Below the pieces are notes generated by a model. That model searched no databases, was not told where the DNA came from, and saw only the letters and a list, made by a program, of their open reading frames with translations. The position numbers were made by a program, and so were the translations under genes. From the NCBI GenBank assembly GCA_020442965.1, contig JAGRJB010000305.1, positions 1 to 7,776 on the forward strand: a stretch of 7,776 nt of DNA, in the 5' to 3' direction. Of the stretch, positions 1 through 6,817 are shown in pieces. Source of the stretch: Pseudomonadales bacterium (GTDB lineage Bacteria; Pseudomonadota; Gammaproteobacteria; Steroidobacterales; Steroidobacteraceae). Numbering within the stretch: position 1 is the first letter of the stretch; the number at the start of each line of letters is the position of its first letter.

Positions 1-53
1 AGATCGCGGAGCTGCGCGCCTGGGCCGCAGACCGGACGGTCGCGGCCGACTAG
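1..53 (+). CDS. Possible 3' end of a plus-strand gene (partial)
   Basis: The frame that ends at the TAG at 51-53 is open back to the window edge and reads IAELRAWAADRTVAAD, a plausible alanine/arginine/acidic protein tail. Its stop overlaps the stop of the minus-strand Sua5 gene, as is common for tightly packed convergent genes. With only 16 residues visible the family cannot be named. The other two plus frames are also open over this short GC-rich stretch, so this is a weak call resting on the neat convergent stop. Confidence 0.35.
   Translation, partial: IAELRAWAADRTVAAD
50..53. other. Overlapping convergent stop codons (CTAG)
   Basis: The palindrome CTAG gives TAG on both strands: bases 52-50 stop the minus-strand Sua5 gene and bases 51-53 stop the possible plus-strand gene. 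There is no space here for a terminator between the two genes, so any terminator for the minus-strand transcript would lie inside the neighbouring gene, outside the window. The minus-strand stop is certain; the plus-strand one depends on the partial gene being real. Confidence 0.5.
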
Positions 54-1039
54 TCCGCGCGCGACGCCGCTCCGCGCCGCAGGCGATCATGCACCGCCGC
101 CCAGCGCTCATCGTGCGGTGGATCCTGCACCAGAATCTGCGCGCACCCGGCTTTATCGAGGATACGCAAGTTCGCGTACAGATCGCGCGCATAGACTTCC
201 GGGCGACGGCTCGCGTTGATCCAGGTAACGTGCGAATACGTGTGCGCTGGCAAGCGCTGCGCCAACACCGCGATCCGTTGGCCGCCCGCTGACGATTGCG
301 CGGCACGCGTATCGATTTCGTCGGTGGGAACGATCGTCATGGGTGTCGATGGCGCGTAGTGCGACTGGGTCGAGCCTGGCACGCGCACAGGCGAATGCTC
401 TGCGCCCGGCGGTGTCACCGGTCCCACGACCGCTTCCAGCTGTGACACCGTGATGTGACCGGGGCGCAGCATCTGCACCGCGCCTGCCGGGTCGAACGCG
501 ACGATCGTCGATTCGAGGCCAATCTGGCTCTCGCCGCCGTCCAGCACGATCCGGATCGCAGCGCCGAATTCTTCGCGCACATGTTCAGGTCGTGTGGGGC
601 TGATGCGACCGTAACGATTCGCTGACGGTGCGACGATGCCACCCCCGAAACTGGTTAGTAACTGCCGCGCCATGGGATGCGAAGGCACGCGGATCGCCAC
701 GCTATCCTGTCCGCCGGTGACCAGGTCACTGACCGATTCCGTGCGCGGCAACACAACGGTCAAGGGTCCGGGCCAAAACCGCTCGATCAGGCGACGCGCA
801 CTATCCGGTACCTCACGTGCCCAGCGATGCAGATATCGCGCGTCGTCCAGATGGACGATCAATGGATGGTCCGCTGGTCGGCCCTTCAGTTCAAAGACAC
901 GCCGCACCGCCTTGGGATCCTGGGCGTTGGCACCGAGACCGTAGACGGTTTCGGTCGGGAACGCGACGACGTCACCTTCGCGCAGCGCGGTGACCGCTGC
1001 TTTCAGCTCGGCTTCGGTTGCCCTGACGATTCTAACCAC
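50..1039 (-). CDS. sua5: L-threonylcarbamoyladenylate synthase, Sua5 type (two-domain)
   Basis: This cytoplasmic enzyme makes threonylcarbamoyl-AMP from threonine, bicarbonate and ATP, the first step of the t6A37 modification of ANN-decoding tRNAs; TsaD, TsaB and TsaE then transfer the group. The 329-residue product has a full YrdC-like catalytic domain (about 1-205): PTETVYGLG at 28-36, KGRP at 52-55, PGPLT at 90-94, IRVPSHP at 116-122, APSAN at 137-141 and ESTIVAF at 176-182. The conserved linker (PGSTQSHYAP, 221-230) follows, then a C-terminal Sua5 domain (about 235-325). Length and linker mark it as the long Sua5 form, not the short TsaC/YrdC of E. coli. The start is GTG at 1039, chosen because homologues begin with a similar RIVRAT stretch. 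The ribosome site is weak (TAAGA and GAAG upstream), and an ATG at 1047 is out of frame. The gene lies 23 bases after the protease stop and appears to end the operon. Family call is strong; the exact start is less so. Confidence 0.95.
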   Translation of the reverse strand: MVRIVRATEAELKAAVTALREGDVVAFPTETVYGLGANAQDPKAVRRVFELKGRPADHPLIVHLDDARYLHRWAREVPDSARRLIERFWPGPLTVVLPRTESVSDLVTGGQDSVAIRVPSHPMARQLLTSFGGGIVAPSANRYGRISPTRPEHVREEFGAAIRIVLDGGESQIGLESTIVAFDPAGAVQMLRPGHITVSQLEAVVGPVTPPGAEHSPVRVPGSTQSHYAPSTPMTIVPTDEIDTRAAQSSAGGQRIAVLAQRLPAHTYSHVTWINASRRPEVYARDLYANLRILDKAGCAQILVQDPPHDERWAAVHDRLRRGAASRAD

Positions 1040-1062
1040 GTCTTCATCTTACGCGTCGCGCA

Positions 1063-3924
1063 CTACTCGAGGCTACGGCGCTCCCAATGCGAATTGACGC
1101 GGCGCACCTCGTAGGTGGGCCAGTAGCGCTTGTCGAGTTTCAAGGTGATCACTTCGGTCGCGTTGTTCCAGGCCACGGTGCGCAGACGAATCGCTGCCCG
1201 ATCAGGCCGACCCGACACGACTTGGAGGAAGGCATCGAGATCGGGCGTTGGCACGCCGTCCACCTCGACAATTCGTCGCCCCGGGAACAGCTTGTAACGC
1301 GTGGCGGGCGACCCATATGCGAAATAGCCCACGTACACGCCGACGGGCGCAATGCCGCGCTGCGCGATCATGGCGCGATGCGGGGCCTGCAACGTTGCCC
1401 CCGCCCACATGACGATGCGATCAATGTCGGAGCCTGGCAACGCAACCGTATCCACAGCGGATTCGATCTGCTGCCCGTCGCGCCAAAGCGTGAGCGCCAC
1501 GCTCGCCTTATCCGCGACGGCGCGCTCGAGTTCGCGATAAGCGGTGACCGTCTTGCCATCCACCGCCAGAATGAGATCACCAGGTTTCAGGCGTCGGACC
1601 GCCGGCGAGCCACCCACAAGTCTGACAACTGACAACACCTGCCGCTTGTTCTGACCGGCCGCCGCCAACTTCTTGATCCACTCGTCGCTCAGGCCCAGAC
1701 GACGTGCCGCTGCAAGGGACTGCGGCACCAGTTCGGCCTCGAGCGAAAAGATACGCTGCTTCGACTGCACGCGCCGCAGCATGTCGCTAACGATTTCGAT
1801 TGGTACGCCCCGATTCTCCTGTTGCAACTCACGACCGCTTTCCCAGGCGAAACTCGACCACAAGCCGATCACGCTACCAGCCTTGTCCGTCATGACGCCA
1901 TCGTAGTCGGTGGGCGGATTCACGAGTTGCACGAGATCGATATTGCTCTCGCGGAACTGCATCGTGCGCGACAGCGGCAACTGCAGCGGATCGACCGACG
2001 CGACTTGCGTCGCACGTACGTCGATCTCACCGTCAGCTCCAAGACCGACCACCCACAACGTCTCGCCGCCTTCGATCTTTCGATCGACGAGGCGCGCGGC
2101 GCGGACCGGCGTATCGCCGATCAGCTTCGGGTCGTAGCTGACCATCGCGAGGTTGTGCAGCGGGTGGATGAACTCCACGCGACCCGGAATCTCGAGCGTA
2201 CCCGCGAACGTGAGGCGCACGTCGCCCATGGACACCGGTACGGTGTTGCGGTCGACGACGACGAGACCCCGCTCGGTGTCGACTATCAAGCCCGTGCCAC
2301 GATAGTTGTGTTCGGTCACACCTGACACCGAATAGGGCATGTCGAAATTCACTTGCACCAGCGACGGCGCGAGCTTCGCGGCGCGTGCGTCGGACGGGTG
2401 CGAGAAGACCGTGCTGCCGCCGATCGGCGGCTTGGCCTCAGTGGCATTTGGCAGCGCCGTGCAAGCCCAGATCCCTTGCTGATCGTCGCGCTTGCAGGTC
2501 TGCGCTGGAAACCACAGACGATCCAGCCGGATGCTGCTCAGGGTTGCGCCGTTTGGATCGTCGAGTGTCGAGTAACGCACCGAGAACCGTTCGCCGTCCG
2601 CGAGCTTGGTGATCACCGCCGTGAAAGCGGCCAGATCCGCCACGGCCTGTCCATTGATCGATGAGATCACCGCACCACGCGGCACACCTGCCGCGCCAAA
2701 CATGTAACCCGGATTGGCCACGAATACGCCAGCCACCGGGACGTTCATATGGCGCGCCATCTGATACGACAAGGTGTGAACGATACCGTCGCCAATTTCG
2801 AGGTACTCATCCGGCGTAATCGAGTGAAGATCTTCGATATCGATCGATGCGTTGATCGCTTTGCCGCCGCGCTCGAGTTCGAGTTCGACCTTGAGACCCA
2901 CGCCGGCGTCCAGGGTCTGCTCGAGCGGCTCGAAATCGGCAGACAGCTTGCCGTTGATCCGAGTCAACACGTCGCCAGGTTGCAGAATGCCGTCAGCGGG
3001 CCCGCCAGGCTGCACCTCGTCCACTACCAACAAGCCTGTCAGCGCTGGAAATTCGCGCCTGACGAGATCCTCCGTGCGTGTTTGCAGTCCCAGGCGACGC
3101 AGTTCATCGTAAGGCGTGTACTTGAATACCGTCTGGATGGTGCCGCGCGGAACGGGCTGATTGTTCTGAATCAGCTCGAGTGCTCGCTTCACGCGGCCGA
3201 GCGGTAGGTAGAAGCTCGAGGCGGCACCCGACGCACCGCCGGCATTCAAGGCAATCACGCGTCCCTGAATATCGATGACCGGCGAGCCGGACGAGCCACC
3301 CGAAGTACCCGACGCAGCCTGCAGGTAGAAAGTATTGAAATCGTTGTACTTGCCAACCCCGTACTGCGGCGCATCGCGATCGAGCTTGGCCAGTGTGCCC
3401 GCCAAAATCGATAGTTGCTCACCGGCGTTGTTGCCGATCACCCGAATTTCGCGGCCGATCTGCGCGCCCTGCGGATAGAGCTGCAGCGAACGCGGCTTGA
3501 TGAAGCGCAACTTGCTCGGATCGTAGCGATAGATCCCGAAATCGTGCACTGGATCGCGATAGACCGGCAGCAATTGCACTTCTTCGCGATTGAGGAACGT
3601 CGCTTCGGCGGTGACCGGGCCGGGCGTCACGACGTGGCGATTGGTAAGGATCAAGCCACGCTCCGCATCGATCACGAATCCGGTGGCCTGCGCCGAGGTG
3701 TTCCATTCCGTGTCGAACGCACGCACCTGGTCGATCTGGATCGCGACGACGCTCTCCGCCACACGTGCCAGCGTCGCGCGCCACGCGGCGCTCTCGCCCT
3801 CGGCGGCGGGCAACTCGGCCTGCACGAGCGGTGGCTGCGCATGCACCACGGCTGGCGCACTAACAGCCAGCGCAAAGCCACTCAGAAAAACGCCCGCTAG
3901 AAAGCCCGAGATACGTCGACTCAT
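1063..3924 (-). CDS. Secreted double-domain HtrA/Nma111-like serine protease with four PDZ domains
   Basis: This 953-residue protein is probably periplasmic. Residues 1-29 form a Sec signal peptide (MSRR, a hydrophobic stretch, likely cut after VHA). Trypsin-like domain 1 (about 46-255) keeps a full triad: His97 in TNRHVV, Asp128 in HDFGIY, Ser212 in GGSSGSPV. PDZ1 (about 293-366) and PDZ2 (about 390-470) follow. A linker carries the only two cysteines, Cys477 and Cys488. Trypsin-like domain 2 (about 510-720) aligns with the first at an offset of 462-463 residues but has Asn560, Asn591 and probably Tyr674 at the triad positions, so it should be inactive. PDZ3 (about 756-829) and PDZ4 (about 855-932) close the protein. 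The order matches yeast Nma111 and plant DEG7; bacterial DegP/DegQ are about half this length with one protease domain. The ATG at 3924 has a strong ribosome site and begins the signal peptide. The frame stays open to 4119, but that part lies inside the kinase gene. Substrate is unknown; protein quality control is inferred from the family. Confidence 0.92.
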   Translation of the reverse strand: MSRRISGFLAGVFLSGFALAVSAPAVVHAQPPLVQAELPAAEGESAAWRATLARVAESVVAIQIDQVRAFDTEWNTSAQATGFVIDAERGLILTNRHVVTPGPVTAEATFLNREEVQLLPVYRDPVHDFGIYRYDPSKLRFIKPRSLQLYPQGAQIGREIRVIGNNAGEQLSILAGTLAKLDRDAPQYGVGKYNDFNTFYLQAASGTSGGSSGSPVIDIQGRVIALNAGGASGAASSFYLPLGRVKRALELIQNNQPVPRGTIQTVFKYTPYDELRRLGLQTRTEDLVRREFPALTGLLVVDEVQPGGPADGILQPGDVLTRINGKLSADFEPLEQTLDAGVGLKVELELERGGKAINASIDIEDLHSITPDEYLEIGDGIVHTLSYQMARHMNVPVAGVFVANPGYMFGAAGVPRGAVISSINGQAVADLAAFTAVITKLADGERFSVRYSTLDDPNGATLSSIRLDRLWFPAQTCKRDDQQGIWACTALPNATEAKPPIGGSTVFSHPSDARAAKLAPSLVQVNFDMPYSVSGVTEHNYRGTGLIVDTERGLVVVDRNTVPVSMGDVRLTFAGTLEIPGRVEFIHPLHNLAMVSYDPKLIGDTPVRAARLVDRKIEGGETLWVVGLGADGEIDVRATQVASVDPLQLPLSRTMQFRESNIDLVQLVNPPTDYDGVMTDKAGSVIGLWSSFAWESGRELQQENRGVPIEIVSDMLRRVQSKQRIFSLEAELVPQSLAAARRLGLSDEWIKKLAAAGQNKRQVLSVVRLVGGSPAVRRLKPGDLILAVDGKTVTAYRELERAVADKASVALTLWRDGQQIESAVDTVALPGSDIDRIVMWAGATLQAPHRAMIAQRGIAPVGVYVGYFAYGSPATRYKLFPGRRIVEVDGVPTPDLDAFLQVVSGRPDRAAIRLRTVAWNNATEVITLKLDKRYWPTYEVRRVNSHWERRSLE
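1111..2397 (-). repeat. Second half of internal duplication: degenerate protease domain, PDZ3, PDZ4
   Basis: Residues 510-938 are copy two of the duplicated module. The trypsin-like fold signals remain (GTGLIVDTERGL, HPLHNLAMVSYDP, GSVIGL), but the catalytic positions read Asn560, Asn591 and Tyr674, and the GxSGxP nucleophile loop has become PPTDYDG. Divergence is far advanced while length and framework are kept, which argues for a retained structural role rather than decay. In DEG7 the degenerate domain is reported to mediate oligomer assembly; the same role here is inference. Confidence 0.85.
2500..3789 (-). repeat. First half of internal duplication: active protease domain, PDZ1, PDZ2
   Basis: Residues 46-475 of the protease form copy one of a tandem duplication. 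Matching landmarks in the two copies are ERGL (88 and 551), the catalytic His position (97 and 560), the Asp position (128 and 591), YDP (134 and 597), GRVIAL/GSVIGL (221 and 683), PGD in PDZ1/PDZ3 (about 465 apart) and the closing LD-basic stretch (467 and 930). The near-constant offset of 462-465 shows that the whole module was copied, not only the protease domain. This copy keeps the catalytic triad. Confidence 0.85.
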
Positions 3925-3928
3925 AGAA

Positions 3929-3935
3929 CTTCCTT
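3929..3935 (-). promoter_or_regulatory. Strong ribosome binding site that fixes the protease start
   Basis: The minus strand reads AAGGAAG four bases before the ATG at 3924. It sits within the 13-base gap between the kinase stop and this ATG. Together with the signal peptide that begins at this ATG, it decides the start against the longer open frame reaching 4119. Confidence 0.85.
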
Positions 3936-3937
3936 GC

Positions 3938-4873
3938 TCAGCCGAACGCTGTATTGAACTCGGACTGAAACCGGGCCGCGAAATCGGCGCGTGCGAAACG
4001 ATGATTCTGGGTACCGTGATGCTCGATCTTGAGCGATCCCATGAGCGCCGCGATGCGGCCGGTCGTCGGCCAATCGAAGCCTCGTTGCAGACCATATAAC
4101 AAGCCCGCGCGGTAGGCATCGCCGCAACCGGTGGGATCGGCGATCAGCTTCGGCTTGACCGCCGGTATCTCGTGCCGCTTGCCGTCCGTGTAGATACGAC
4201 TACCGTCACCGCCGCGTGTGACGATCAGCGCACGGACGCGCTTGCCAATTTCCTCGAGCGACCAGCCAGTGCGTTCAACCAGCACGCTACTTTCGTAGTC
4301 GTTAGCGGCCACCCAGGTTGCCTTGTCGATGAATGCGCGAAAATCCTCGCCGCTGAACAGCGCCATCGCCTGGCCTGGATCAAAGATGAATGGGATGCCG
4401 GCCGCAGCAAACTGCGCCGCATGATCCAACATCCCCTCACGATTCTCCGGCGCCACGATGCCGAACTTGATGCTGCCGTCGGTCGGGACTCGATTGCGGT
4501 GCGCAAAGTTCATGGCACCCGGATGGAACGCTGTAATCTGGTTGTTATCGAGATCCGTGGTGATGTAAGCCTGCGCCGTATACTCGTTCTCGAGCTTGGT
4601 CACATAGTCGAGCGCGAGACCATTGCCGCGCAACCAGCCTTCGTAGGGCGCGAAGTCGCGCCCTACTGTCGCCATGATTCGGCCGTCCCCACCTAACAAA
4701 TTGAGGTTGTAGGCGATATTGCCCGCGCAGCCACCGAAATTGCGCCGCATCTGCGGAACCAGGAAAGCCACATTCAACATGTGGATTCGATCCGCCAGGA
4801 TATGATCCCGAAATCGTCCGTCGAACATCATCACCGTGTCATAGGCCACGGATCCGCATATCAGTGCCGTCAT
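3938..4873 (-). CDS. PfkB-family carbohydrate/nucleoside kinase (adenosine-kinase-like)
   Basis: This 311-residue cytoplasmic enzyme should transfer the ATP gamma-phosphate to a hydroxymethyl group of a sugar or nucleoside. The N-terminus (MTALICGSVAYDT) is the first strand of the ribokinase fold. PfkB signature 1 is FGGCAGNIAYNLNLLGG (46-62). Signature 2 is DPTGCGDAYRAG (246-257), with the anion hole GCGD and catalytic base Asp252. VTRGGDGSRIY (218-228) is the usual strand before the ATP site. The style of the N-terminal half (DNNQITAFHPGAM, 109-121) resembles the adenosine-kinase-like branch, but the substrate cannot be fixed from sequence. ATG at 4873 is preferred because GGGG lies three bases upstream and the product starts at the conserved strand. 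A GTG at 4882 is in frame but lacks a clear ribosome site. The gene follows dgkA by 15 bases and precedes the protease by 13. Confidence 0.92.
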   Translation of the reverse strand: MTALICGSVAYDTVMMFDGRFRDHILADRIHMLNVAFLVPQMRRNFGGCAGNIAYNLNLLGGDGRIMATVGRDFAPYEGWLRGNGLALDYVTKLENEYTAQAYITTDLDNNQITAFHPGAMNFAHRNRVPTDGSIKFGIVAPENREGMLDHAAQFAAAGIPFIFDPGQAMALFSGEDFRAFIDKATWVAANDYESSVLVERTGWSLEEIGKRVRALIVTRGGDGSRIYTDGKRHEIPAVKPKLIADPTGCGDAYRAGLLYGLQRGFDWPTTGRIAALMGSLKIEHHGTQNHRFARADFAARFQSEFNTAFG

Positions 4874-4888
4874 GTGCCCCACTTTCGC

Positions 4889-5284
4889 TTATCGATCAAA
4901 AAGAACCAAGGCCCAAACCGTGACGAGCAGCACGAAGGCCATGAATACTGCCGCTGAACCGATATCTTTGGCGAGTCCCGAAAGACGGTGACGCTCGAGG
5001 CCGACACGATCGACCACCGCCTCGATCGAGCTGTTCAGCAGCTCCACGATCAACAGCAGCAGCACGGGCCCGACGAGCAGCGCGCGCTCGACACCGGTTT
5101 GTCCCAACCATAGGCCCAATGGAATGACAGCGACCGCCAGCACGAGTTCCTGTCGAAACGCCGCTTCTTCGCGAAAAGCGCCAGCGAGTCCCCGCAGCGT
5201 ATTGCCGCAAGCTCGCCAAATACGAACGATGCCTTGCGGCTTGGCTCGCGGCGCAGTCGGTTCAGCCTCGCGGTCGTGGCTCAC
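4889..5284 (-). CDS. dgkA: Diacylglycerol kinase (prokaryotic DgkA type)
   Basis: This small inner-membrane enzyme phosphorylates diacylglycerol to phosphatidic acid with ATP, returning to phospholipid synthesis the diacylglycerol released when membrane-derived glucans or lipopolysaccharide are modified. The 131-residue product shows the family motifs: EAAFRQE (40-46), [13 protein letters not shown] (81-93) with the catalytic Glu88 (E. coli Glu76), and AKDIGSAAV (105-113). Three hydrophobic segments lie at about 47-61, 66-82 and 110-129, the usual trimeric DgkA topology. The hydrophilic N-terminus (about 1-17, PTAPRAKP) is somewhat longer than in E. coli. The start is GTG at 5284, overlapping the gcvPB stop in the four bases GTGA. 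No Shine-Dalgarno sequence precedes it and no other start codon precedes the conserved region, so translation probably depends on coupling to gcvPB. Confidence 0.95.
   Translation of the reverse strand: MSHDREAEPTAPRAKPQGIVRIWRACGNTLRGLAGAFREEAAFRQELVLAVAVIPLGLWLGQTGVERALLVGPVLLLLIVELLNSSIEAVVDRVGLERHRLSGLAKDIGSAAVFMAFVLLVTVWALVLFDR
5281..5284 (-). other. GTGA start-stop overlap between gcvPB and dgkA
   Basis: On the minus strand GTG (5284-5282) begins dgkA and TGA (5283-5281) ends gcvPB. The region just upstream is not purine-rich, which points to re-initiation by ribosomes that finish gcvPB. This ties dgkA expression to the glycine cleavage genes at the translation level. Confidence 0.85.
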
Positions 5285-6792
5285 ACGCTAGCGACCGCGG
5301 GATCCGGTTTCCAGGTCAGGTCGAGTTGTTTGGCCGCGCGTACGTCATCAAGTCGTCGCACAGCCATCGTATGCGGCGCCGACTTGACGTGTTCCGGCTG
5401 CGCTTCAGCCTCGCGTTGAATAGCAACCATGGCAGCGATAAAACCGTCGAGCGCTTCCTTGCTCTCCGTTTCCGTCGGCTCGATCAACAGACACTCTGGT
5501 ACCAACAGCGGAAAATATGTCGTCGGCGCATGGAAGCCATAATCGAGCAGCCGCTTGGCGATGTCCATTGCCGTGATGCCGAGCTCCTTGGCCTGACGCT
5601 TGGCCGTGATGATGAACTCATGGCTGGCACGCCGGTGAGGGTACGCAGCCTCGAAGCCCTCAGCCATCAAGCGCGCCAGCAGGTAGTTGGCATTCAGTGT
5701 CGCGTACTCCCCCACTCTGCGCATGCCGTCGCGCCCAAGCATGCGCATATAGATGTAAGCTCGTAGCAGCACGCCGGCATTGCCCATGAATGCCGACAGA
5801 CGACCGATCGACTGCGGCAGATCACTCTCTGCTAACCAGCGGTACTTTGCGCCACCGCTGTCCTCCTGGCGCCCGACCAAAGGAATCGGCAGGAACGGCA
5901 GCAGCCGCTTGCTGACGCCCACAGCACCCGCGCCCGGGCCACCACCACCGTGCGGCGTCGAGAATGTCTTGTGCAGGTTCATGTGAATGACATCGAATCC
6001 CATATCACCGGGTCGTACCTTGCCCAGGATTGCATTGAGATTTGCACCATCGTAGTAAAGCAATCCGCCGGCATCGTGCACGATCTTGGCGACTTCCGTA
6101 ATGCGTCGCTCGAATACACCGAGTGTCGACGGATTGGTTAGCATGATGCCCGCCGTGTTAGGACCGACCGCGGCTCTCAATGCTTCGACGTCAACGTCGC
6201 CCTCCTCGTTCACTGGAATCTCACGCACGATGCAGCCACACATGGTGGCGGTCGCGGGATTGGTGCCGTGCGCGGCTTCCGGCACGATGATCACGTTGCG
6301 CGCCAGATCACCGCGCGCGCGGTGGTACGCACGGATCATCGCGACCCCGGCAAATTCGCCATGCGCGCCCGCCATCGGCGCCAAGGACACGCCCTGCATG
6401 CCGGTGACGGCTTTCAGCATCTCCTGCAACTCGAACATGCACTCGAGAAATCCCTGGCCTTGTGAGTCCGGCGCGAGCGGATGCCGCGCTAGAAACTCCG
6501 GCAACATCGCATAGGCGTTGCATGCCTTGGGATTGTATTTCATCGTGCAGGAGCCGAGCGGATAGAAGTTGGTGTCGATCGAGAAGTTCAACTGCGACAG
6601 GCGCGTGAAGTGACGCACCGTCTCGAGCTCGCTCACCTCCGGCAGCAGCGGTTTGGATTTGCGGCGTAGATTGGCCGGAATGTCGGCCCTGCCGCTGTCG
6701 TTAGTCGACGTATCGGTATCGGGCCATTGAGCGTAGGCCCCGCGACCGGGACGCGAATACTCGAATATCACTCGTTCTTGCGGTTTCAACAT
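5281..6792 (-). CDS. gcvPB: Glycine dehydrogenase (decarboxylating) subunit 2, P-protein beta
   Basis: GcvPB is the cofactor-bearing half of the split P-protein. With GcvPA it decarboxylates glycine and passes the aminomethyl group to the lipoyl arm of GcvH. The 503-residue product has [13 protein letters not shown] (76-88), [14 protein letters not shown] (136-149), [11 protein letters not shown] (172-182), NPSTLGVFE (220-228) and the PLP site [17 protein letters not shown] (271-287), with Lys275 as the Schiff-base lysine. Length and motif order are typical of a full subunit, with no frameshift. The ATG at 6792 has GGAG eight bases upstream. It starts 25 bases after the gcvPA stop and shares four bases with dgkA. 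The residues past about 460 are less conserved, as is usual at the end of this family. Confidence 0.97.
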   Translation of the reverse strand: MLKPQERVIFEYSRPGRGAYAQWPDTDTSTNDSGRADIPANLRRKSKPLLPEVSELETVRHFTRLSQLNFSIDTNFYPLGSCTMKYNPKACNAYAMLPEFLARHPLAPDSQGQGFLECMFELQEMLKAVTGMQGVSLAPMAGAHGEFAGVAMIRAYHRARGDLARNVIIVPEAAHGTNPATATMCGCIVREIPVNEEGDVDVEALRAAVGPNTAGIMLTNPSTLGVFERRITEVAKIVHDAGGLLYYDGANLNAILGKVRPGDMGFDVIHMNLHKTFSTPHGGGGPGAGAVGVSKRLLPFLPIPLVGRQEDSGGAKYRWLAESDLPQSIGRLSAFMGNAGVLLRAYIYMRMLGRDGMRRVGEYATLNANYLLARLMAEGFEAAYPHRRASHEFIITAKRQAKELGITAMDIAKRLLDYGFHAPTTYFPLLVPECLLIEPTETESKEALDGFIAAMVAIQREAEAQPEHVKSAPHTMAVRRLDDVRAAKQLDLTWKPDPAVASV

Positions 6793-6800
6793 GTTCGGTT

Positions 6801-6804
6801 CTCC
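6801..6804 (-). promoter_or_regulatory. Ribosome binding site of gcvPB
   Basis: The minus strand has GGAG (continuing GGAGAA) eight bases before the ATG at 6792, within the 25-base gap after gcvPA. It supports independent initiation of gcvPB and the chosen start. Confidence 0.75.
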
Positions 6805-6817
6805 GGTGCGCCGCTCA

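Noticed and set aside
1005..1047. Short minus-strand frame from the ATG at 1047 (14 codons), a possible leader peptide before Sua5
   Set aside because: It overlaps the Sua5 start out of frame, has no clear ribosome site and no regulatory amino-acid run; chance occurrence is more likely.
677..1114. 145-residue open frame on the plus strand
   Set aside because: It is antisense to the Sua5 start and the protease end, shows no recognisable motif, and is typical of GC-rich antisense frames.
1822..2325. 167-residue open frame on the plus strand
   Set aside because: It lies wholly opposite the degenerate protease domain, whose frame is supported by homology to the first copy; its composition (Arg, Asp, His) is that of an antisense shadow.
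3415..3900. 161-residue open frame on the plus strand, with an overlapping 169-residue frame at 3590-4099
   Set aside because: Both are opposite the best-conserved part of the active protease domain and have no independent motif or ribosome site that I could see.
1063..3924. Possible frameshift or fusion artefact joining two protease genes
   Set aside because: The frame is continuous, the linker is coherent, only the first half has a signal peptide, and the same two-half layout is known from Nma111 and DEG7, so it is a genuine single protein.
3925..4119. N-terminal extension of the protease frame by 65 residues
   Set aside because: It overlaps the 3' end of the kinase gene, is arginine/serine-rich like an off-frame translation, and would bury the signal peptide. 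The ATG at 3924 has a strong ribosome site.
4172..4696. 174-residue open frame on the plus strand
   Set aside because: It is antisense to the PfkB kinase core, whose signatures are clear, and nothing in it is recognisable.
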